A DNA stretch of 35,066 nucleotides from an uncultured Hungatella sp. (lineage in GTDB: Bacteria > Bacillota > Clostridia > Lachnospirales > Lachnospiraceae). The notes beneath the pieces were generated by a model, which saw only the letters and a program-made list of their open reading frames with translations, was not told the DNA's origin and did not search any database. This document shows positions 7,270 through 15,389 of this stretch, piece after piece. How positions within the stretch are numbered: the first letter of the stretch is position 1; every line of letters begins with the position of its first letter. The position numbers were made by a program, and so were the translations under genes. The DNA lies in NCBI GenBank assembly GCA_910588325.1, contig CAJUPP010000037.1, positions 1 through 35,066 on the forward strand, written 5' to 3'.

Positions 7270-8397
7270 ATGGATTTATTGGAGCTGCGGAAAGATTTGG
7301 ACCGGATAGATAAGGAATTGGTACGGCTTTTGGAGGAAAGGCTTAAAGTATGCGGGCAGGTGGCCTCCTATAAGATCGAGACAGGCAAGCCAGTGTTTGA
7401 CAAAGAGCGGGAGAGACAGAAGATTGCCTCCGTGAAGGAACTGGCGCACAGTCCCTTTAATGAGCGGGCTGCAGAGGAAATGTTTTCCCAGATGATGACT
7501 ATCAGCCGCAGGCTGCAGTACCAGATTCTGGAAGAGCATGGAAGGAAGGCAGACATGGGATTTATCATGGTAGACAGCCTGAAAAAGAAAGGGGTACGCG
7601 TTGTCTACCAGGGGGTAGAAGGGGCATACAGCCATGAGGCCGCCTTAAAGTATTTTGGCGGGGACGTTAATGCTTATCATGTAAAGACATGGGAAGACGC
7701 TATGGTGGAGGTTGAGAAGGGAAGTGCCGACTATGCGGTGATTCCTATCGAGAATTCTTCAGCCGGGGCAGTGATTGATAATTATGATTTGCTGATTAAT
7801 CATGAGAATGTGATTGTGGCAGAGATATTTCTTCCGGTCAGCCATGCCCTCTTAGGGCTTCCAGGGGCGGCCCTGGAGGATGTACAGGTGGTATATTCCC
7901 ATCCCCAGGCGCTGATGCAGTGTTCCAAATATCTGAATGCCCACCCTGGGTGGAAGCAGATCAGCGTGGAGAATACGGCTGTGTCGGCGAAGAAGATTAT
8001 CGAGGAGCAGGATTGCCATCAAGCAGCAGTAGCCAGCGAGTCAGCTGGGAAATTATACGGTCTGTCAGTTCTGGCATCAGCCATTAATCACAATAAAAAT
8101 AATACCACCCGCTTTATTATTCTGGCAAAGGAGAAAATCTATTCCAGGGATGCAGGGCGAATCAGTATATGTTTTGAACTGCCTCATAAGATAGGCACCT
8201 TGTATAACATGCTAGGAAATTTCATTTACTGTGGAGTCAATATGGTGATGATTGAATCAAGGCCGATTGCGGAGAGAAACTGGGAGTATCGGTTTTTCGT
8301 GGATATTGAAGGGAATCTGGGAGACACTGCGGTTCAGAATGCTCTGCACAGTATATCAGAGGAAGCGCTGAATGTAAGGATTCTGGGAAACTACTGA
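7270..8397 (+). CDS. pheA: Bifunctional chorismate mutase/prephenate dehydratase
   Basis: This enzyme converts chorismate to prephenate and then phenylpyruvate, committing carbon to phenylalanine. The 375-residue product has three parts in the usual P-protein order. An N-terminal AroQ-type chorismate mutase (about 1-90) begins LRKDLDRIDKELVRLLEER. The prephenate dehydratase domain (about 108-285) has the NNTTRF signature, with Thr280, Arg281 and Phe282. A C-terminal ACT domain (about 295-370) carries ESRP (329-332), the phenylalanine-binding motif, so feedback inhibition is expected. The start follows plsC without a gap, and an agaggag site lies in the plsC end. No frameshift or missing catalytic motif is apparent. 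Confidence 0.95.
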   Translation: MDLLELRKDLDRIDKELVRLLEERLKVCGQVASYKIETGKPVFDKERERQKIASVKELAHSPFNERAAEEMFSQMMTISRRLQYQILEEHGRKADMGFIMVDSLKKKGVRVVYQGVEGAYSHEAALKYFGGDVNAYHVKTWEDAMVEVEKGSADYAVIPIENSSAGAVIDNYDLLINHENVIVAEIFLPVSHALLGLPGAALEDVQVVYSHPQALMQCSKYLNAHPGWKQISVENTAVSAKKIIEEQDCHQAAVASESAGKLYGLSVLASAINHNKNNTTRFIILAKEKIYSRDAGRISICFELPHKIGTLYNMLGNFIYCGVNMVMIESRPIAERNWEYRFFVDIEGNLGDTAVQNALHSISEEALNVRILGNY

Positions 8398-8470
8398 GAA
8401 AGTCTCGAATTCTTGCAGAAGAGCGTATTGGGAGGCAATAAAACAGAGGAAAGAGAGAGGAAACATTGAC

Positions 8471-9745
8471 ATGAACACAAGACCGTTGGTTCTGTATCGA
8501 AATTTCCGCCATCAGGATTTATTTGATAAGATGGCCGGTCTTCTGATGGGAGATGAGGAAAGCGGGCGGACAGATGCTTATGACTGTGCCAGCCAGTTGA
8601 TTGAACTGGCGGCAGATTATGGATTTCAGGGGAATTTATGGCACTGCTTTCTGGCTCTGTGCCTGGCAAATCATGAAAATGCCTACAGTGTATCCTGCGA
8701 AATCAGGGGGGATATGGGAGGCACGCTGTCCAATCTGGCCCGTCAGGATTTTCGGATATTGAAGGAACTGTTTCATCAGGATATCACAAAGCTGGATCGT
8801 TTGTCCTCTGGTTCTTCTATCTGGAAAGATTTATCCTCTTTTGTACCATCAGGAAGAATCAGTCATTTTTTTAACGAGCGGGTCAGAGACCGGATTATAG
8901 AGTTTTCTGTGGCACTGCAGCAGGCGGCAGATATTCAGGAATTTCAGAACGCGGTGACAGAGTTTTATAGGGAATTCGGAGTGGGCAAATACGGGTTGAA
9001 TAAAGCTTTTCGTATAAAAGAGGATGGACATGAGGCCGACATTGAACCGATTGTCAATGTGGAACATGTGTACCTGGATGATATTGTAGGATATGAGAGC
9101 CAGAAGCAAAAACTGATTGAAAATACGGAAAATTTCATTCAGGGAAAAGGCGCCAACAACGTACTGCTGTTTGGCGATGCCGGGACAGGCAAATCTTCCT
9201 GTATCAAAGGAATCCTCAACGCATATTACGGACAGGGGCTGCGGATTGTGGAGGTCTACAAGCATCAGTTCCATGCACTGTCTTCCGTTTTGGAGCAGGT
9301 TCAGGACCGAAACTACCGATTCATCGTGTATATGGATGATCTTTCCTTCGAGGAAAGTGAATTGGAGTATAAGTATTTAAAAGCAATCATAGAGGGAGGT
9401 CTGGGGAGAAGGCCTCAAAACGTGCTGATCTATGCCACATCCAATCGGCGTCATCTGATTCGGGAGAAATTCAGTGACAAACGGGAACTGGATGACGAAC
9501 TGCATGTCAATGATACGGTACAGGAGAAATTATCTCTGGTAGCAAGGTTTGGTGTGACCATCTACTTCGGATCACCGGAAAAGAAGGAGTTCCAGAACAT
9601 TGTACGGGTTCTGGCAAAGAGGAACCAGATACATATGCCAGAGGAGGAACTGTTTGCAGAGGCAATCCGGTGGGAGATGAACCATGGCGGTTTATCTGGC
9701 AGGACGGCTGCCCAGTTTATCACCTATTTGCTGGGAAAGCAGTAA
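8471..9745 (+). CDS. DUF815 family AAA+ ATP-binding protein
   Basis: A 424-residue protein with an N-terminal helical region of no clear family (1-195) and a C-terminal DUF815 ATPase. The conserved entry LDDIVGYESQKQ is followed by Walker A GDAGTGKS (235-242) and an acidic Walker B, YMDDLSFEE (Asp289, Asp290). DUF815 proteins resemble AAA+ loaders, but their substrate is unknown. The ATG at 8471 follows a purine-rich site (gagaggaaa). It lies 73 bases after pheA and 48 bases before ppx on the same strand, so it is probably in the same operon. Its link to polyphosphate metabolism is suggested only by position. Confidence 0.88.
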   Translation: MNTRPLVLYRNFRHQDLFDKMAGLLMGDEESGRTDAYDCASQLIELAADYGFQGNLWHCFLALCLANHENAYSVSCEIRGDMGGTLSNLARQDFRILKELFHQDITKLDRLSSGSSIWKDLSSFVPSGRISHFFNERVRDRIIEFSVALQQAADIQEFQNAVTEFYREFGVGKYGLNKAFRIKEDGHEADIEPIVNVEHVYLDDIVGYESQKQKLIENTENFIQGKGANNVLLFGDAGTGKSSCIKGILNAYYGQGLRIVEVYKHQFHALSSVLEQVQDRNYRFIVYMDDLSFEESELEYKYLKAIIEGGLGRRPQNVLIYATSNRRHLIREKFSDKRELDDELHVNDTVQEKLSLVARFGVTIYFGSPEKKEFQNIVRVLAKRNQIHMPEEELFAEAIRWEMNHGGLSGRTAAQFITYLLGKQ

Positions 9746-9793
9746 ATCAGGCACAGAGGATTTTCGGGAGTATGTGAAAGGGAGGGATTTTAG

Positions 9794-11302
9794 ATGGCAG
9801 CGCATATATTTGCAGCCATAGATGTAGGCTCTTTTGAACTGGAACTTTCTATTTATGAGGTAGCATCGAAAAATGAGATGCGGCAGATCGATCATCTGCG
9901 GCATATGATTCCTCTGGGAAAGGATACTTACAGGACAGGAAAAATCAGTTACGGGATGATGGATGAAATGTGTCAGGTGCTGGGACGTTTTACACAGGTT
10001 ATGAAAGCCTATAAAGTGGAGGACTTTCGGGCCTATGCCACCACTGCCATGAGGGAGGCAGAAAATAATCAGATCGTTCTGGATCAGATAAAAGTCCGCA
10101 CCGGAATTGAGGTTCGAATCCTAAGCAATTCTGAACAGAGATTTTTAGGATATAAGGCTATTGCAATGAAAGAAACGGAATTCCAGAAGATTATTCAAAA
10201 AGGAACAGCCATTGCAGATGTCAGCTTCGGAAGCATGCAGATTTCTCTGTTTGACAAAGACCGTCTGGTGGCGACCCAGAATATTCCTATGGGGATCTTA
10301 AAAATCCAGGGAATTCTGTCCAAAGTCCATGTGGATAATGAGACAGAGCGGAACATTATAGAGGATCTGGTGGACAATGAGCTGTATGCCTTCAAAAAGA
10401 TGTACTTAAAAGACAGAGATATTAAGCACCTTATCGGAATCGGAGAGAGCATTCTGTATGTTGCAAGGGATGTGGTGCGAGGTGGCAAAAGAGACCGTAT
10501 TACCGCCGCAGAATTTATGAAGTTTTATCAAAAACTGATTCAAATGCCGCTGCATCAGATTGAGGATATGTTCGGAGTAAATGAAAACTATGCCAGGCTG
10601 ATAATCCCAGGAGTAATTATCTATAAACAGATTCTGGAGTTAACTGGTGCGGAGGTGCTGTGGGTTCCGGGAATCCGCTTGTCTGACGGAATGGGGGCTG
10701 AATACGCAGAGTCCATAAAATGTCTGAAGTTCAGTCACAATTTTGATGACGACATTATGACTGCATCCAGAAATATGGCGAAGCGGTACCGCTGCAACAC
10801 CAGCCACGGGCAGTGCATTGAAAATTATGTGTCTTCTATTTTCGATGCCATGAAAAAATATCATGGAATGGGGCCAAGAGAACGCCTGCTTCTCAGGATT
10901 GCCACTGTGATTCATGACTGCGGCAAGTTTGTCAGCTTAAAGGAATCAAGCCCCTGCGGATACGATATTATCATGTCTACGGAGATTATCGGGCTGTCCC
11001 ATGAAGAACGGCAACATATCGCCAGTGTAGTCCGATATAATATTGAACATTTCGATTACCGGAAGACAGATATTGTGGTGGCGAAGCTGACAGCGATTTT
11101 GAGATTGGCCAATGCCATGGACAGAAGCCATCACCAGAAGATGGCAGACTGCAAAATAATCGTTAAAGATAATGAGCTGATAATTGTCACGTACTATTCG
11201 GGGGATTTAAGTCTGGAAATCATGGAAATCAATGCCAAGGCAGATTTTTTTGAAGCGATTTTCGGGATTCGTCCTGTTGTGAAACAGAAAAGGAGGGTGT
11301 AG
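9794..11302 (+). CDS. ppx: Ppx/GppA-type exopolyphosphatase with HD domain
   Basis: The Ppx/GppA family cleaves phosphate from polyphosphate chains or hydrolyses pppGpp. The 502-residue product has the actin-like ASKHA fold: the first phosphate loop is AIDVGSFELEL (Asp10, Gly12, Ser13), and a second glycine-rich loop DVSFGSMQISLF appears near residue 143. A C-terminal HD domain carries HDCGK (His374, Asp375), as in long Ppx forms. The first loop has Phe-Glu where many homologues have Asn-Ser, which may alter activity. The gene sits two bases before ppk1 and carries that gene's ribosome binding site, so synthesis and breakdown of polyphosphate are coupled. Whether it prefers polyphosphate or pppGpp cannot be told from sequence. 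Confidence 0.88.
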   Translation: MAAHIFAAIDVGSFELELSIYEVASKNEMRQIDHLRHMIPLGKDTYRTGKISYGMMDEMCQVLGRFTQVMKAYKVEDFRAYATTAMREAENNQIVLDQIKVRTGIEVRILSNSEQRFLGYKAIAMKETEFQKIIQKGTAIADVSFGSMQISLFDKDRLVATQNIPMGILKIQGILSKVHVDNETERNIIEDLVDNELYAFKKMYLKDRDIKHLIGIGESILYVARDVVRGGKRDRITAAEFMKFYQKLIQMPLHQIEDMFGVNENYARLIIPGVIIYKQILELTGAEVLWVPGIRLSDGMGAEYAESIKCLKFSHNFDDDIMTASRNMAKRYRCNTSHGQCIENYVSSIFDAMKKYHGMGPRERLLLRIATVIHDCGKFVSLKESSPCGYDIIMSTEIIGLSHEERQHIASVVRYNIEHFDYRKTDIVVAKLTAILRLANAMDRSHHQKMADCKIIVKDNELIIVTYYSGDLSLEIMEINAKADFFEAIFGIRPVVKQKRRV

Positions 11303-11304
11303 AC

Positions 11305-13440
11305 ATGGCAGAGCTGGACAGCCGCTATGTAAAGGCGGAAAATTATGTGAATCGTGAGTTAAGCTGGCTGGATTTTGATTATCGCATTTTGGAAGAGGCC
11401 AGAGATAAAAGCCTGCCGCTGTTTGAGCGCCTGAAATTTTTAAGCATTACTGCATCCAATTTGGATGAATTTTTCATGGTTCGGGTGGCATCTTTAAAGG
11501 ACATGGTTCATGCCGGATATACGAAACCGGATATTGCAGGAATGCAGCCTTCAGAACAGCTGGAAGCCATAGGAAAGAAGACCCACGAGCTGGTGACCCT
11601 GCAGTATTCTACCTACAATCGTTCTCTTCTTCCTATGCTGCGCCAGAACGGACTGAGGATTGTCACAAGACATGAGGAACTGACAGAAGAGGAAGGAAGA
11701 TATGTGGATCGTTATTTTAAGGAGAATATATTCCCTGTCCTGACACCCATGGCTGTAGATTCTTCCAGGCCGTTTCCTCTGGTTCACAATAAATCTCTGA
11801 ACATTGCAGCTATATTAAAGAAAAAAGAAGGCAATGAAGAACTGGATTTTGCCATTGTTCGGGTTCCGGGCGTCCTTTCGCGGATCGTGGAGTTTCCGAG
11901 CAAAGAAGGGCAGGCGGTAATTTTTCTGGAAGAAATTATTGAGCGGAATATACAGTCCTTGTTTTTAAATTATGATATTATCACAGCTCATCCGTTCCGA
12001 ATTATGAGAAATGCGGATCTGACCATTGATGAGGAAGAGGCGGAAGATCTGTTGAAGGAGATTCAGAGACAGCTGAAGAAACGCCAGTGGGGTGAGGTGA
12101 TTCGTCTGGAAATCGAGGAGGATGTGGATAAACGGGTTTTGAAGCGTTTGAAAAAGGAGTTTGACATTCATTCGACGGATATATATGAGATTGGAGGGCC
12201 CCTGGACCTGACGTTTTTGATGAAGATGTACGGAATGGAAGGCTTTGACCACTTAAAGACCCCAAGGTACACACCTCAGCCAAACCCTGCATTTATGAAT
12301 GAGGATGATATTTTTACTAATATCCGAAAGGGAGATATTCTGCTTCACCATCCATATGAATCGTTTGATCCGGTGGTAAACTTTATCAAGGCAGCAGCCA
12401 GAGATCCGGAGGTCCTGGCAATCAAACAGACTTTATACCGTGTCAGCGGCCACTCACCCATCATTGCAGCCCTGGCGGAGGCGGCGGACAACGGGAAACA
12501 GGTATCTGTTCTGGTAGAGCTGAAGGCCAGATTTGATGAAGAGAATAATATTAACTGGGCAAAGATGCTGGAGAAGGCAGGCTGCCATGTTATCTATGGC
12601 CTTTTGGGATTAAAGACCCATTCCAAAATCACATTAGTGGTACGCCGGGAGGAGGATGGAATCCGCCGGTATGTTCATCTGGGAACCGGAAACTACAATG
12701 ATTCCACGGCAAAGCTGTACACAGACTGCGGACTTTTGACCTGCCACCCTCAGATTGGGGAGGATGCTACGGCGGTGTTCAATATGCTGTCCGGATATTC
12801 GGAGCCTTTAAACTGGAATCAGTTAAGTATTGCACCTCTCTGGCTGAGAAAACGGTTTGTGCGTATGATTCAGAGAGAGACGGCCTATGCCAGAGTCGGC
12901 CGGCCGGCCCGGATCATTGCAAAGGTCAATTCCCTGTGCGACCGTGAGATCATAGGTTCTTTGTATGAGGCATCTTGTGCAGGGGTGAAGATCGATCTGA
13001 TTGTCAGAGGAATCTGCTGCCTGAAGGCTGGGATTCCAGGCTTAAGCGAGAATATTTCTGTCCGCTCCATTGTAGGGAACTTCCTGGAACACAGCAGGAT
13101 TTTCTGTTTTGAAAATGACGGGGCGCCTGAAGTTTATATGGGAAGTGCTGACTGGATGCCAAGGAATCTGGACCGCCGTGTGGAGATCCTGTTTCCGATT
13201 CTGGATGAGGAATTGAGGAAAAAGACAATGCATATTCTTAAGGTGCAGCTTGAGGATAATTTAAAGGCTCATGTGCTTATGCCGGATGGGACGTATCAGA
13301 AGATTGATAGAAGAGGAAAAGTCTCAGTAGGAGCCCAGGACACCTTCTGTCAGGAAGCGGTGAAGACAGTAAAATCGATTCATGACAGTTATGATCCGGT
13401 AAACACCAGGGTGTTTATTCCAAAAGAGAACCAGATTTAA
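11305..13440 (+). CDS. ppk1: Polyphosphate kinase 1
   Basis: PPK1 reversibly transfers the gamma phosphate of ATP onto inorganic polyphosphate. The 711-residue length and four-domain order match the family. The N-terminal helical domain contains NRELSWLDFDYRILEEA and the motif SITASNLDEFFMVR. The two phospholipase-D-like catalytic domains hold the autophosphorylated histidine in GLKTHSKI (His439) and the second catalytic histidine in FLEHSRIF (His596). The ATG at 11305 follows aggagg at the end of ppx. The next 100 bases hold only a weak hairpin with five T residues (about 13443-13466), so the operon may end there. Confidence 0.96.
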   Translation: MAELDSRYVKAENYVNRELSWLDFDYRILEEARDKSLPLFERLKFLSITASNLDEFFMVRVASLKDMVHAGYTKPDIAGMQPSEQLEAIGKKTHELVTLQYSTYNRSLLPMLRQNGLRIVTRHEELTEEEGRYVDRYFKENIFPVLTPMAVDSSRPFPLVHNKSLNIAAILKKKEGNEELDFAIVRVPGVLSRIVEFPSKEGQAVIFLEEIIERNIQSLFLNYDIITAHPFRIMRNADLTIDEEEAEDLLKEIQRQLKKRQWGEVIRLEIEEDVDKRVLKRLKKEFDIHSTDIYEIGGPLDLTFLMKMYGMEGFDHLKTPRYTPQPNPAFMNEDDIFTNIRKGDILLHHPYESFDPVVNFIKAAARDPEVLAIKQTLYRVSGHSPIIAALAEAADNGKQVSVLVELKARFDEENNINWAKMLEKAGCHVIYGLLGLKTHSKITLVVRREEDGIRRYVHLGTGNYNDSTAKLYTDCGLLTCHPQIGEDATAVFNMLSGYSEPLNWNQLSIAPLWLRKRFVRMIQRETAYARVGRPARIIAKVNSLCDREIIGSLYEASCAGVKIDLIVRGICCLKAGIPGLSENISVRSIVGNFLEHSRIFCFENDGAPEVYMGSADWMPRNLDRRVEILFPILDEELRKKTMHILKVQLEDNLKAHVLMPDGTYQKIDRRGKVSVGAQDTFCQEAVKTVKSIHDSYDPVNTRVFIPKENQI

Positions 13441-13502
13441 GCTTTGGTTCCAGCAGTCACCATTTTTGTAATGAAAATATAAAACCATAAGTGTGAAGGA
13501 TA

Positions 13503-13511
13503 TGGTATAAT
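13503..13511 (+). promoter_or_regulatory. Extended -10 promoter of the two-component/ABC module
   Basis: TATAAT at 13506-13511 is preceded by TGG (13503-13505), forming an extended -10. The matching -35 position (aaccat, 13483-13488) is poor, so activation by a regulator such as the encoded response regulator is possible. The start would be near 13518, with the ATG at 13544. Confidence 0.6.
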
Positions 13512-13543
13512 CAGTACAAATGAACAGTAAGGAGGCCTTTACA

Positions 13544-14248
13544 ATGCCGCAGATCAACATTTTAGTGGTTGATGATGAAAAAGAGATTGCTGATTTGGTA
13601 GAAATTTACTTAGTCAGTGATGGTTATAAAGTATTTAAAGCAGACAGCGCAAAAGCCGGCCTGGATATTTTGGAAAAAGAAGACATCCATATGGTGCTTT
13701 TGGATATTATGATGCCGGGGATGGACGGGTTGGAAATGTGCAAAAAGATTCGTGAGAATAACAACATTCCGATAATCATGTTAAGTGCCCGTTCCACAGA
13801 TTTAGACAAGATTTTAGGTCTGGGAACGGGAGCGGACGACTATGTGGTGAAGCCTTTTAACCCTCTGGAACTGACGGCCAGAGTGAAATCCCAGCTTCGC
13901 CGGTACACTCAGCTGAATCCCAACAGCAGTGCCAGGGAGACGGCCAAAAATGAAATCACCATCAAAGGCCTGGTGATTAACAAGGATAACCACAAAGTAA
14001 CTGTGTATGATGAGGAGATCAAGCTGACCCCCATCGAGTTTGACATTCTCTATCTTCTGGCCTCCAATCCTGGAAAAGTGTTCAGCACAGATGAGATTTT
14101 TGAGAAGGTATGGAATGAAAAGGTATATGAAGCCAACAATACAGTTATGGTACATATCCGCCGTCTCAGGGGCAAGATGAAAGAAGATACCAGAGAGAAT
14201 AAGATCATCACCACAGTGTGGGGGGTAGGATACAAAATTGAAAAATGA
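13544..14248 (+). CDS. OmpR-family response regulator (VanR-like)
   Basis: A 234-residue DNA-binding response regulator. The receiver domain (1-115) has the acidic pair Asp10-Asp11, the phosphorylation site Asp54 in LLDIMMPG, and the conserved lysine in VVKPF (about 104). The winged-helix effector (about 135-232) ends with TVWGVGYKIEK, typical of OmpR/PhoB proteins. A longer frame opens at an upstream ATG at 13520, but the ATG at 13544 follows aaggagg (13529-13535) and gives the usual N terminus. The kinase gene begins one base after the stop codon. It presumably controls its own operon, which includes the exported protein, ABC transporter, VWA and MoxR genes. Confidence 0.93.
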   Translation: MPQINILVVDDEKEIADLVEIYLVSDGYKVFKADSAKAGLDILEKEDIHMVLLDIMMPGMDGLEMCKKIRENNNIPIIMLSARSTDLDKILGLGTGADDYVVKPFNPLELTARVKSQLRRYTQLNPNSSARETAKNEITIKGLVINKDNHKVTVYDEEIKLTPIEFDILYLLASNPGKVFSTDEIFEKVWNEKVYEANNTVMVHIRRLRGKMKEDTRENKIITTVWGVGYKIEK

Positions 14249-14249
14249 T

Positions 14250-15389
14250 ATGAGCCGCCGCTATCATATCAGAGTGGTAACCAATGTGATCTACAGCGGG
14301 TTAGTTTCCTGTCTGGTGGTGGTATTTCTGGTTACTAATCTGACTATGGTGGGAGAGTATGCAGTGGAGAGCGGGAGAGAGGGCAGTCTGATTGCCATGT
14401 TCTATCAGCCGGATACAGTCATTATTCTCCTGTATATGCTGTTTGGAATCATGGTGTTTGCCGCAGTTTTTCTCCTTCTTCAGGGGCGTTACATGAGTTA
14501 TATCTCCAAGATATCTACTGCTATAAGAAATATCTCCGATGGAGATTTAAACACGACAGTGGAAGTGGTGGGGGATGATGAGTTTGCCGACATGGCGGCA
14601 AATCTGAACCGGATGGTGGAAGAAATCAGGGAGTTGATGGACAAAGAGAGGGAGTCAGAGCGGACGAAGAATGAGCTGATTACCAATATTGCCCATGATC
14701 TGCGGACGCCGCTGACCTCTATTATCGGTTATCTGGAGCTGTTATCCAAAACAGAACATATGGATCCGGATATGCAGAAAAAATACATAGACATTACCTA
14801 TACCAAGGCGAAACGCCTTCAGAAGCTGATTGAGGATTTGTTTGGATTTACGAAACTCAACTACGGCAAGATATCCATGCGCATTTCGAAGGTGGACATC
14901 GTCAAACTGTTAAGCCAGCTTCTGGAAGAGTTCTATCCGGCGTTTATGGATAAGGGTCTGGCCTATGAACTTCAAAGCAACGTGCCGGCAAAGGTGATTA
15001 AGGCAGACGGAAATCTGCTGGCCCGTTTGTTTGACAATCTGATTAATAATGCAATTAAATACGGGACAGAGGGAAAACGGATTCTGGTAAAGGTCCATGC
15101 TGCCGAGACCATCGTTACTGTATCGGTTACCAACTATGGATATGTGATTCCAAAGGATGAACTTCCCCTTTTGTTTAACAAGTTTTATCGGGTAGAACAG
15201 TCGCGCTCTGTCAATACCGGAGGCACAGGGCTGGGGCTTGCCATTGCTAAGAATATTGTAGATATGCATGGCGGAACCATTCACGTTACCAGTGATCTGA
15301 AGGGAACGGTATTTACTGTGAAATTAAAAGTGAATTTTGATATCAACCGGGAAAACTTTGGAGGCCTGGAGGAACATCATGAATATTAA
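14250..15389 (+). CDS. Sensor histidine kinase (VanS-like)
   Basis: A membrane histidine kinase of about 379 residues. Two hydrophobic helices (about 13-33 and 58-80) flank a very short outer loop, so it may sense within or near the membrane. A HAMP linker (about 82-134) is followed by the dimerisation helix with IAHDLRTPLTS (phospho-acceptor His149) and a HATPase domain with an N box (DNLINNAIKY) and G boxes (GGTGLGLAIAKN). The chosen ATG at 14250 is one base after the regulator stop. A TTG at 14238 with an agga site seven bases before it is an equally possible start. The last 11 bases overlap the next gene. Confidence 0.92.
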   Translation: MSRRYHIRVVTNVIYSGLVSCLVVVFLVTNLTMVGEYAVESGREGSLIAMFYQPDTVIILLYMLFGIMVFAAVFLLLQGRYMSYISKISTAIRNISDGDLNTTVEVVGDDEFADMAANLNRMVEEIRELMDKERESERTKNELITNIAHDLRTPLTSIIGYLELLSKTEHMDPDMQKKYIDITYTKAKRLQKLIEDLFGFTKLNYGKISMRISKVDIVKLLSQLLEEFYPAFMDKGLAYELQSNVPAKVIKADGNLLARLFDNLINNAIKYGTEGKRILVKVHAAETIVTVSVTNYGYVIPKDELPLLFNKFYRVEQSRSVNTGGTGLGLAIAKNIVDMHGGTIHVTSDLKGTVFTVKLKVNFDINRENFGGLEEHHEY

